NCBI GenBank assembly: GCA_017883165.1
Contig: JADGOC010000005.1
Coordinates: 1 to 57,246 of the forward strand
From: Acidobacteriota bacterium
GTDB taxonomy: Bacteria > Acidobacteriota > Vicinamibacteria > Vicinamibacterales > CAVVIG01
DNA: 57,246 nucleotides
Reading direction: 5' to 3'
A program made the translations under genes and the position numbers. This document shows positions 37,785 through 46,256 of the stretch, one piece after another. Position 1 is the first letter of the stretch. Every line of letters begins with the position of its first letter. The notes below the pieces were generated by a model, which saw only the letters and a list, made by a program, of their open reading frames with translations, searched no databases and was not told where the DNA came from.

Positions 37785-39332
37785 GTGACCCATCAAACCA
37801 TCATCGTTCTCGATTTCGGCTCGCAGTACACGCAGCTCATCGCGCGGCGTCTACGCGAACTATCGGTGTACTCCGAGATCTGGCCGCCCACGACGCCGGC
37901 GGCGACCATCCGCGCCCGGCACCCGGCCGGCATCATTCTCTCGGGCGGCCCCAAGAGTGTGTCCGACGCCGGCGCGCCCGCGTGCGATCAGGCGCTCTTC
38001 GACCTTGGGACGCCGGTCCTCGGCATCTGCTACGGGATGCAGCTCATGGCGCACTCGCTCGGCGGGCGCGTGGCGCCGGCCCCGCAGCGCGAGTTTGGGC
38101 ACGCGACGGTGACAATCACCGGCACGTCGGGACCGTCCGCGGCGCTCTTTGCGAACATTCCGCCGTCGATCCGTGTGTGGGCGAGCCACGGCGATTTCGT
38201 GGCCGCCGCGCCGGCCGGCTTCGTGGTGGTCGCGACGAGCGCCAACGCGCCGATCGCGGCGATGGCCGATCCGGGCCGCGCGCTCCACGCGATTCTGTTT
38301 CATCCGGAGGTCGTCCACACCGAGAGCGGCCTCGAGATCCTGCGCAACTTCGCGTACGGTATCTGCGGCTGCACGGGTGACTGGACGATGGCGTCGTTTG
38401 TCGAGGAGGCGACGGCGAAGATCCGCGCGGCTGTCGGCGACGGCCGCGTCGTGTGTGCGTTGAGCGGCGGCGTCGACTCGACGGTGGCCGCGCTCATCCT
38501 CCATCGCGCGGTTGGCGACAAGCTGACGTGCATCTTCGTCGACAACGGGGTCCTGCGGCTGAACGAGGCGGCGCAAATCAGAAAACGATACGAGCGGCTG
38601 GCCCTGCCGCTGGTCTTCGTGGACGCTTCGGTACTGTTTCTCGATCGTCTCGCGGGCGTCACCGATCCGGAGACGAAGCGGAAGATCATCGGCGCGACGT
38701 TCATCGACGTGTTCGACGAGCAGGCCGCCAAGCTGGGCCGCGTCGATTTTCTGGCGCAGGGGACGCTCTATCCCGACGTGATCGAATCGGTGTCGATCGT
38801 TGGCCAGTCGGAGATGATCAAGAGCCACCACAACGTGGGCGGTCTGCCCGAGCGGATGCGCATGAAGCTGGTGGAACCGCTGCGCGAGCTCTTCAAGGAT
38901 GAAGTGCGCGCGGTCGGCCGGAAGCTCGGCCTCGAAGAGGAGTTCGTCGTGCGGCAGCCGTTCCCCGGTCCGGGCCTCGCCGTGCGAATTCTCGGCGAGG
39001 TGTCCGCGCCGCGGCTCGACCTGCTGCGCCGCGCGGACGCCGTCGTCGCGGAAGAAGTGAAGAACGCCGGCTGGTACGAGCGGCTGTGGCAAAGCTTCGC
39101 GGTGCTGCTGCCGGTGCAGAGCGTCGGTGTCATGGGCGACGCGCGCACCTACGAGTACACGGTGGCGATCCGCGCGGTCGAGAGCCGCGACGGCATGACG
39201 GCCGACTGGGCGCGGCTCCCGCACGATCTCCTCGCGCGGATCTCGTCGCGCATCGTCAACGAGGTGAAGGGGATCAACCGCGTTGTCTACGACATCAGCT
39301 CGAAGCCGCCGTCGACGATTGAGTGGGAATGA
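37785..39332 (+). CDS. guaA: GMP synthase (glutamine-hydrolysing)
   Basis: [67 protein letters not shown]; ...KPPSTIEWE*. Confidence 0.97.
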   Translation: MTHQTIIVLDFGSQYTQLIARRLRELSVYSEIWPPTTPAATIRARHPAGIILSGGPKSVSDAGAPACDQALFDLGTPVLGICYGMQLMAHSLGGRVAPAPQREFGHATVTITGTSGPSAALFANIPPSIRVWASHGDFVAAAPAGFVVVATSANAPIAAMADPGRALHAILFHPEVVHTESGLEILRNFAYGICGCTGDWTMASFVEEATAKIRAAVGDGRVVCALSGGVDSTVAALILHRAVGDKLTCIFVDNGVLRLNEAAQIRKRYERLALPLVFVDASVLFLDRLAGVTDPETKRKIIGATFIDVFDEQAAKLGRVDFLAQGTLYPDVIESVSIVGQSEMIKSHHNVGGLPERMRMKLVEPLRELFKDEVRAVGRKLGLEEEFVVRQPFPGPGLAVRILGEVSAPRLDLLRRADAVVAEEVKNAGWYERLWQSFAVLLPVQSVGVMGDARTYEYTVAIRAVESRDGMTADWARLPHDLLARISSRIVNEVKGINRVVYDISSKPPSTIEWE

Positions 39333-39360
39333 GAATTAGGAATTAGGAATTAGGAATTGG
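39333..39360. repeat. Tandem heptamer repeat (GAATTAG x3 + GAATTGG)
   Basis: Directly follows guaA stop; fourth unit contains the TTG start of dnaE. Confidence 0.9.
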
Positions 39361-42300
39361 CTGAGTTCGTTCATCTTCATCTGCATACCGAGTATTCGTT
39401 GCTCGACGGCGCGTGCCGTATCGACGAAGTGCTGGATCAGGCCGTCAAGCTGAAGATGCCGGCGATGGCCGTCACCGAGCACGGCAACATGTTCTCGTCG
39501 GTGATTTTTCACGATCACGCACGGGCGCGCGGGTTGAACCCGATTCTCGGCTGCGAGGTGTACGTCGCGCCGGGCAGCCGCCTGACCAAGAGCGGCAATC
39601 CCGGCGAGACGCAGAACCATCTCGTCCTGCTGGCGGAAACCAACGAGGGGTATCACAACCTCATCAAGCTGGTTTCGTCGGGCTACACGGACGGCTTCTA
39701 TTACAAGCCACGCATCGACAAGGAGCTGCTGGCGCAGCACTCCAAAGGCCTCATCGGTCTGAGCAGTTGTCTGAAGGGCGAAGTCGCCGAGGGGTTGTCG
39801 CATCAGCAGGAGAAGAAAGCGATCGACGCGGCGGGCGCCTACCGCGACATCCTCGGACCGGGTAACTTCTTTCTCGAGATGCAGTGGCACGGGATCGAGG
39901 AGCAGCGGGCGGTGAACAGCGGGCTGCCGGCGATCGCGCGGGACTTGAAGCTGCCGCTCATTTGCACCAACGACGTCCACTATCTGCGGGCAGCCGACGC
40001 GCATCCGCACGACATCCTGCTGTGCATCGGTACGGGCAAGGCGTTCAGCGATCCGAAGCGGCTGCGCTACGACGCGAAGCAGTTCTTTTTGAAGACAGCC
40101 GACGAGATGGCGGAGGTCTTCAAAGACTTCCCCGAGGCGCTCGCCAACACGATGCGCATCGCCGAGCGGTGCGACGTGCGCATCCCGAGCGGCGAGAACT
40201 TCCTGCCGAACTTCGACGTGCCGGCACCATTCACGCTCGACGGCTATTTCGAGCACGTCACGCGCGAAGGGTTCACCGAGCGGCTGACGCGCCTTCGGCA
40301 GCGCGCCGCGACCGGCGCGCTCCGCCATACCGTCGACGAATACGAGCGGAGGCTCTCGTACGAAATCGACATGATCAAGCAGATGAAGTACCCCGGGTAC
40401 TTCCTGATTGTCTGGGATTTCATCCGCTATGCGCGTGAGCAGGGCATTCCGGTCGGGCCGGGCCGCGGGTCGGCGGCCGGCAGCCTCGTCGCGTATTGCC
40501 TGCGCATCACCGACGTGGATCCGCTCGACTTCGATTTGATCTTCGAGCGCTTCCTGAACCCGGAGCGCGTGTCGCTGCCCGACATCGACATCGATTTCTG
40601 CGAGCGGCGGCGCGGCGAGGTGATCGAGTACGTCACGCGCAAGTACGGCCGCGAGAACGTTGCGCAGATCATCACGTTCGGCACGATGAAGGCGAAGGCG
40701 GTGATCCGCGACGTCGGTCGCGTGCTCGAGATGCCGTTCGCCGACGTGGACAAGGTCGCCAAGCAGATTCCCCCGGCGCTCGACATGACGCTCGAGAAAG
40801 CCCTTGAGGAAAGCCAGGCCCTCAAGGCGATGGAACAGACCGATCCGCGCGTCAAGGAGCTGCTGAGCGTCGCCCGGCGTCTCGAGGGCATGACGCGCCA
40901 CGCCTCGGTCCACGCCGCGGGCGTCGTCATCGCGCCCAAGGCGATCACCGAATACGCGCCGCTCTACAAAGGGGCGCGCGACGAAATCACGACACAGTGG
41001 TCCATGAAGGAGATCGAGCGCATCGGTCTGCTGAAGATGGACTTCCTCGGCCTCAGCACGCTGACACTCATCGCCGACGCGATCGCCGAGATCGAGCGGA
41101 CGACGGGGGAAAAGCTCGACATCGATCGCATCCCGCTGGACGATGCGAAGACGTATCAGATTTTCCAGGAGGGGCAGACCTACGGCATCTTCCAGTTCGA
41201 GAGCAGCGGGATGCGCGAGATTCTGCGGAAAGCCAAGCCGCAGCGTCTCGAAGACCTGATCGCGTTGAACGCGCTCTACCGTCCGGGTCCGCTGCGCAGC
41301 GGCATGGTGGACGACTTCATCGCCCGCAAGCAGGGAAGGACCGAGGTGAAGTACGAGCTGCCCGAGCTCGAGCCGATCCTCGCCGAGACCTACGGCGTGA
41401 TCGCCTACCAGGAACAGGTGATGCGCATCTCGAACGTGCTCGCGGGCTTCACGCTCGGAGAAGCCGACATCCTCCGCAAGGCGATGGGGAAGAAGAGCGC
41501 GGACGTGATGCAGAAGCAGCGCGCCAAGTTCGTCGACGGCGCGACCGCGCGCGGCGTCCAGGAAAAGAAGGCGGCGCACATCTTCGATCTGATGGAGCAC
41601 TTCGCCGGGTACGGCTTCAACAAGTCGCACTCGACTGCGTACGCGTTTCTCGCATATCAGACGGCGTATCTCAAGGCGAACTACCCGTGGTATTTCGCGG
41701 CGGCCCTGCTGACGATCGAAGCGCAGAACACCGACAAGCTGGCGCTGTACCTTGGGGAGTGCCGCGACCGCGGCATCCCCGTGCTGCCGCCCGACATCAA
41801 CGAGAGCCAGCTCGCCTTCACCGTGACGCCGACGGGCGTCCGCTTCGGGCTGACCGCGATCAAGAACGTCGGCGAAGGGGCGATTGCCTCGCTTCTGGAC
41901 GTCCGCAAGGCCCAGGGACGGATCGTCTCACTGCACGCGCTCTGCGAAGACCTCGATCTGCGCCTGGCGAACAAGCGCGTCTTCGAGAGTCTGGTGAAGG
42001 CCGGCGCCTTCGACTCGTTGGCCGACGGCGACCCGGCGCTCGACGGGTTGCCCTCGCGCGCCCTGCGCGCCCGGCTGTACTCCGCGCTCGATGCCGCCTG
42101 CGAACACGGCGCGCGCATGCAGCGATCGAAAGACAGTGGCCAGGGCAATCTTCTCGGCGGATTCGATCCGGACGAGGCAGGCGCGGGGCCTGCCGCCGTT
42201 CAGCTGCCCGAGGCGACCCCGTGGACCGAGACCGAGCAGCTCGCGTTCGAAAAGGAGACGCTCGGCCTCTACTGGAGTGGACATCCGATTGATCGCTACC

Positions 42301-42914
42301 TCGCCGAGTTGAAAGAGTTTGGCGCGCGATCGACCGTCGAGCTCGCCGAGGCGCCCACCAACGGATCGCGCGGTGACGCGTGGGGGCCCGGCGGCCCGAA
42401 GCCGATCGAGCCGGATACCAGCATCGGCGGGATCGTGGCGGCCTGCCGTCCGCTCAAGACCCGCAAAGGCGATCGCATGGCCGTCTTCACGCTCGAAGAC
42501 GCGGTGGGCGGCGTCGAGGTCGTCGTCTTTCCGGAAGCCTTCCAGCGCAGCGCGAGCCTCATCGAGGTCGGGACGATGGTGCTCGTGCGCGGGAAACTGG
42601 AGCGGGACGACGAATCGGTGCGCATCCTGGCGTCGGAGATTCTGCCGATCGACGCCGTCCGCGAACGCCTCGCGCGCGAGGTCGCGATTCGTGTCAAGAT
42701 GCCGGCCGGCCGGGGCGTGTTCGAGGCGCTCGGCGAGATCTTTGCGCGGCACCGCGGCGATCGTCGCGTGTCGTTCGAGATGGAAGTGCCGGGCGGGCCC
42801 ATGGGGCTGCGCGTCAGGGCCGACGTCACCTCCCAAATACGGGTGCGGCCGTCGCCCGCGTTGATTGCGGAGGTCGAGCAGCTGGTCGGCCCCGGCACGG
42901 TATCGTTGCGATGA
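39357..42914 (+). CDS. dnaE: DNA polymerase III subunit alpha
   Basis: FVHLHLHTEYSLLDGACRI PHP motif; GPGRGSAAGSLVAYCLRITDVDPL; LPDIDIDFCERRRGEVIEYV; GFNKSHSTAYAFLAYQTAYLKANYP. Confidence 0.97.
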   Translation: MAEFVHLHLHTEYSLLDGACRIDEVLDQAVKLKMPAMAVTEHGNMFSSVIFHDHARARGLNPILGCEVYVAPGSRLTKSGNPGETQNHLVLLAETNEGYHNLIKLVSSGYTDGFYYKPRIDKELLAQHSKGLIGLSSCLKGEVAEGLSHQQEKKAIDAAGAYRDILGPGNFFLEMQWHGIEEQRAVNSGLPAIARDLKLPLICTNDVHYLRAADAHPHDILLCIGTGKAFSDPKRLRYDAKQFFLKTADEMAEVFKDFPEALANTMRIAERCDVRIPSGENFLPNFDVPAPFTLDGYFEHVTREGFTERLTRLRQRAATGALRHTVDEYERRLSYEIDMIKQMKYPGYFLIVWDFIRYAREQGIPVGPGRGSAAGSLVAYCLRITDVDPLDFDLIFERFLNPERVSLPDIDIDFCERRRGEVIEYVTRKYGRENVAQIITFGTMKAKAVIRDVGRVLEMPFADVDKVAKQIPPALDMTLEKALEESQALKAMEQTDPRVKELLSVARRLEGMTRHASVHAAGVVIAPKAITEYAPLYKGARDEITTQWSMKEIERIGLLKMDFLGLSTLTLIADAIAEIERTTGEKLDIDRIPLDDAKTYQIFQEGQTYGIFQFESSGMREILRKAKPQRLEDLIALNALYRPGPLRSGMVDDFIARKQGRTEVKYELPELEPILAETYGVIAYQEQVMRISNVLAGFTLGEADILRKAMGKKSADVMQKQRAKFVDGATARGVQEKKAAHIFDLMEHFAGYGFNKSHSTAYAFLAYQTAYLKANYPWYFAAALLTIEAQNTDKLALYLGECRDRGIPVLPPDINESQLAFTVTPTGVRFGLTAIKNVGEGAIASLLDVRKAQGRIVSLHALCEDLDLRLANKRVFESLVKAGAFDSLADGDPALDGLPSRALRARLYSALDAACEHGARMQRSKDSGQGNLLGGFDPDEAGAGPAAVQLPEATPWTETEQLAFEKETLGLYWSGHPIDRYLAELKEFGARSTVELAEAPTNGSRGDAWGPGGPKPIEPDTSIGGIVAACRPLKTRKGDRMAVFTLEDAVGGVEVVVFPEAFQRSASLIEVGTMVLVRGKLERDDESVRILASEILPIDAVRERLAREVAIRVKMPAGRGVFEALGEIFARHRGDRRVSFEMEVPGGPMGLRVRADVTSQIRVRPSPALIAEVEQLVGPGTVSLR

Positions 42915-42948
42915 CGTTCTACGTTCCGCCTTCTGCGTGCTCCGTTTG
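42914..42948. repeat. Degenerate tandem heptamers between dnaE and accA
   Basis: acgttct acgttcc gccttct gcgtgct ccgtttg. Confidence 0.5.
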
Positions 42949-42951
42949 CAT

Positions 42952-43938
42952 ATGCCGTTAGAGACCCTCGAATTCGAAGAGCCGATCGCCGTTCTCCTGA
43001 AGGAGATCGAGGCGCTGACGCTGCTGCCGCGCACCGACGGCCGAGATAGGGAGATTGATGCGCTCGGGCGCCGCCTCGAATCGGTGCGCGCCGAGATCTA
43101 TCGCTCGCTCACGCCGTGGCAGCGTGTCCAGGTGGCGCGCCATCCGAATCGTCCGGGCCTCGAGGATTTCATCGCGCGCCTGTTCACCGGCTTCGTGGAG
43201 ATCCACGGCGACCGCCGGTTCGCCGACGATCACACCATCATGACCGGCTTTGCCGAGTACAAAGGGGAGCCGGTGCTGGTCGTCGGGCACGTCAAAGGGA
43301 AGGACACGAAGGAAAAGATCTTCCGCAACTTCGGGTACGCGCGGCCGGAGGGCTACCGGAAAGCGCTGCGTGCAATGCGTCTCGCCGAGAAATTTCATCG
43401 CCCGGTCATTGTCTTCGTCGACACGCCGGCGGCCTTCCCCGGCATCGAATCCGAAGAGCGGGGCGTGGCCGAGGCGATCGCGGTCAACCTGCGGGAGATG
43501 ATGCTCCTCGACACCTCCGTCATCGTCATCGTCAGCGGCGAAGGCGGGAGCGGCGGCGCGCTGGGGATCGCGGTCGGCGATCGCGTGCTGATGCAGGAGT
43601 TCGCGATCTATAGCGTCATCCCGCCGGAAGGGTGCGCGTCGATCCTGTGGCGCGATCAGGCGAAGAAGGTGGAGGCAGCCGCCGCGCTCAAGCTGACGGC
43701 GCCCGACCTGCTGAAGGCCGCGATCATCGATGAGATCATCCCGGAGCCGATCGGCGGCGCGCACACGGATCCCGCCGCGGCCGCGCGGCTGGTGGACGAC
43801 GTGCTTGTACGCGTGCTGGCGGAGGTGAGCAGCCTCGACAGCGAGACGCGCCTCGGACGGCGGTACGACATGTTCAGAAGCATGGGTAGGATTGGGATTG
43901 ATTTTGTCGATGAGGGTAGTCCTGGGTCATCGTCATAA
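42952..43938 (+). CDS. accA: Acetyl-CoA carboxylase carboxyltransferase subunit alpha
   Basis: FTGFVEIHGDRRFADDHTIMTGFAEYKGEPVLVVGHVKGKDTKEKIFRNFGYARPEGYRKALRAMRLAEKF. Confidence 0.97.
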   Translation: MPLETLEFEEPIAVLLKEIEALTLLPRTDGRDREIDALGRRLESVRAEIYRSLTPWQRVQVARHPNRPGLEDFIARLFTGFVEIHGDRRFADDHTIMTGFAEYKGEPVLVVGHVKGKDTKEKIFRNFGYARPEGYRKALRAMRLAEKFHRPVIVFVDTPAAFPGIESEERGVAEAIAVNLREMMLLDTSVIVIVSGEGGSGGALGIAVGDRVLMQEFAIYSVIPPEGCASILWRDQAKKVEAAAALKLTAPDLLKAAIIDEIIPEPIGGAHTDPAAAARLVDDVLVRVLAEVSSLDSETRLGRRYDMFRSMGRIGIDFVDEGSPGSSS

Positions 43939-43942
43939 ATGC

Positions 43943-43968
43943 ACTACCACGGAGGGCACGGAGGGCGG
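43943..43968. repeat. Left inverted repeat flanking the GxxExxY gene (actaccacggagggcacggagggcgg)
   Basis: Near-match to the reverse complement of 44400-44423 (ctaccacggaggacacggagacgg). Confidence 0.75.
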
Positions 43969-44001
43969 ATTCTGCAAACTGCGGGCACGGAGGACGGAAC
44001 G

Positions 44002-44466
44002 CTAGTACCCACTGATGCGCCGTCTAATCCCTTTCTTCAAATGCGCCACGTTGAAATTGATGAGAAGGCCGACGCGCTTTCGACTGAGCTTCAGGTACGA
44101 CAAGAGTTGCGCCTCGTGCACGGGAAGAAGCTTCTCGACCGCCTTCACTTCGACGATCACCGCATCTTCGACCAGCAGGTCGACTCGGTACCCAAGATGA
44201 ATGACCACCCCGTCGTATTCGACCGGAAACGGCTTTTCGGCCTCGAAGGCGCCGCCGAGTTGCAGCAGTTCATGAGCCAAACACGCGCGATAGGGTCGTT
44301 CGAGCAGACCCGGACCGAGTCTGGAGTGCACCTTGTAGGCGGCATCCACGATGTTCTGTGTAATGGTGCTGTGAATCAGAGGAATGCCGTGCCCTCCGTC
44401 CGTCTCCGTGTCCTCCGTGGTAGCGCCTTTGGTTGCACTTTTCTGAAGCAAGTGCCGCACCAACAA
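44002..44466 (-). CDS. GxxExxY protein, PD-(D/E)XK / RecB-like nuclease fold
   Basis: GPGLLERPYRACL (GxxExxY); GYRVDLLVEDAVIVEVKAVEKLLPVHEAQLLSYLKLSRKRVGLLINFNVAHLKKGIRR with D...ExK...QxxxY; start codon uncertain. Confidence 0.9.
   Translation of the reverse strand: MLVRHLLQKSATKGATTEDTETDGGHGIPLIHSTITQNIVDAAYKVHSRLGPGLLERPYRACLAHELLQLGGAFEAEKPFPVEYDGVVIHLGYRVDLLVEDAVIVEVKAVEKLLPVHEAQLLSYLKLSRKRVGLLINFNVAHLKKGIRRRISGY
44400..44423. repeat. Right inverted repeat of the GxxExxY cassette, coding for TTEDTET
   Basis: ccgtctccgtgtcctccgtggtag; lies within the 5' part of the GxxExxY ORF. Confidence 0.75.
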
Positions 44467-46193
44467 TGATCCCCCCTCGCTGGGAACACAGCGTCTGCGA
44501 CGAACCGTCGGCCGCGGCCCTCGCGGCGGCGTTGGATATCGCCCCCACGGTGGCGCGACTCCTGTGCCAGCGCGGCTTGAGCGATCCGGAGCTCGCCGCG
44601 CGGTTTCTTCATCCGTCGCTCGATCACCTGCACGACCCGATGGCGCTCGCGGATATGGGCGTCGCGGTCGACCGCATCATGAAAGCGATCGCGGCGAAGG
44701 AGCGGATCGCCATCCACGGCGACTACGACGTCGACGGCGTCACTTCGACGGTGATCCTGCGTCGTGCGCTGGAGCTGCTCGGCGCCGACGTCGTGCATTT
44801 CATTCCCGAACGGCTGAAGGACGGCTACGGCCTGCTGCCGGCGGCGCTCGATCGGCTGCATGCCGACGGCGTGTCGCTCGTCGTCTCGGTCGACTGCGGC
44901 ATCCGCGGCGCCGACGCCGCCCGGCGGGCGCGCGAGCTGGGCGTCGATCTGATCATCACCGACCATCACGAGCCGGATGTCGAGCTGCCGGCGGCGCTCG
45001 CGGTCATCAATCCGAAGCGGCACGACTGCTCGTACCCGGACAAGAACCTGGCCGGCGTCGGCGTGGCGCTGAAAGTCGTGCAGGCGCTCTGCCAGCGCGC
45101 CGGACGCGAGCAGTGGCTGCCGGGCTTCGTGAAGGTCGCGGCGATCGGCACGCTCGCCGACGTGGTGCCGCTCGTCGGCGAGAACCGCGTGATCGCGAAA
45201 ATCGGCCTCGACCTGCTCACGAAAGGTCCGCACAAGGTCGGCCTGCGCGCGCTCCTCGACGTCTCGGGCCTCACGGGTAAGACGATTGACAGCTACCACA
45301 TCTCGTTCATGCTCGCGCCGCGCGTCAACGCGGCGGGGCGCATGAGCACGCCGGACATCGCCACGCGGCTGCTGCTCGCGTGCGACGAAGCGATGGGCGA
45401 TGAGGCGCGTCAGCTCGCGCTGCAACTCGATGCCGAAAACGTGAAGCGCCAGCAGGAAGAAGCCGAGATTGTCGCGGCGGCGAAGAAGATCGTGCAGACC
45501 GATCCGGAGATCGGCGCGAAGTCGGTCATCGTCGTGGCTGGAGAAGGCTGGCATCGCGGGGTGATCGGCATCGTCGCCTCGAAGCTCGTGGACGCGTTCC
45601 GCCGGCCGGCGATCGTGCTGTCGATCGAAGGTGACACGGCGTACGGATCCTGCCGCAGCATTCCGCACTTCGACATGCTGGGCGCGCTCGAGCGCTGCGC
45701 GCCGCTCTTCATTCGCTTCGGCGGCCACAAGCAGGCGGCCGGCGTGACGCTCGAAGCCGGGCGCATCAAAGCGCTGCGCGCGGCGGTGAACGCGGTCGCG
45801 GACGAAACGCTCGGCCCCGACGATCTGATGCCGCGGCTGCGCATCGACGGCGACCTGTCGTTCCGGACGATTACCGATCCCGTGGCATCGGGGATCGCGT
45901 CGCTGGCGCCGTTTGGCGCCGGCAACCCCCGCCCGGTCTTCTCCGCCCGGCGCGTCGCGATCATCGACGGCCCCAGAAAGCTGAAAGAGCGCCATCTCAA
46001 GATGTCGCTGAAGCAGGACGGCCGCATCTTCCGCGCCGTCGCCTGGCGCGCCGCCGAGCGTCACGACTACCTCGCCGAGCACAAAGCCGCGCTCGACGTC
46101 GCCTTCTCCCTGGAGCAGAACCAGTACAATGGAGCCACGTATTTGGAACTTACGCTGGCAGACCTCAAGAAATCTGAGGATGTAGGGATCTGA
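44466..46193 (+). CDS. recJ: Single-stranded-DNA-specific exonuclease RecJ
   Basis: IAIHGDYDVDGVTSTVILRRALELLGADVVHFIPERLKDGYGL; DLIITDHHEP; APRVNAAGRMSTPDIATRLLL; RFGGHKQAAGVTLE. Confidence 0.97.
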   Translation: MIPPRWEHSVCDEPSAAALAAALDIAPTVARLLCQRGLSDPELAARFLHPSLDHLHDPMALADMGVAVDRIMKAIAAKERIAIHGDYDVDGVTSTVILRRALELLGADVVHFIPERLKDGYGLLPAALDRLHADGVSLVVSVDCGIRGADAARRARELGVDLIITDHHEPDVELPAALAVINPKRHDCSYPDKNLAGVGVALKVVQALCQRAGREQWLPGFVKVAAIGTLADVVPLVGENRVIAKIGLDLLTKGPHKVGLRALLDVSGLTGKTIDSYHISFMLAPRVNAAGRMSTPDIATRLLLACDEAMGDEARQLALQLDAENVKRQQEEAEIVAAAKKIVQTDPEIGAKSVIVVAGEGWHRGVIGIVASKLVDAFRRPAIVLSIEGDTAYGSCRSIPHFDMLGALERCAPLFIRFGGHKQAAGVTLEAGRIKALRAAVNAVADETLGPDDLMPRLRIDGDLSFRTITDPVASGIASLAPFGAGNPRPVFSARRVAIIDGPRKLKERHLKMSLKQDGRIFRAVAWRAAERHDYLAEHKAALDVAFSLEQNQYNGATYLELTLADLKKSEDVGI

Positions 46194-46244
46194 GGATGTA
46201 AGGATGTAAATCCTGCCATCCTGCAATCCTCCCATCCTGCAATT
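46173..46244. repeat. Nine imperfect tandem octamers overlapping recJ 3' end
   Basis: tctgagga tgtaggga tctgagga tgtaagga tgtaaatc ctgccatc ctgcaatc ctcccatc ctgcaatt. Confidence 0.85.
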
Positions 46245-46256
46245 CAAGATTCACCC

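Noticed and set aside
39333-39360. Possible CRISPR-like repeats (GAATTAG)
   Set aside because: Units are 7 bp with no spacers; this is a simple tandem repeat, not a CRISPR array. No cas genes in the window.
39336-41630. 764-aa minus-strand ORF antisense to dnaE
   Set aside because: Shadow ORF; the RDH/VRR-rich composition has no recognisable domain.
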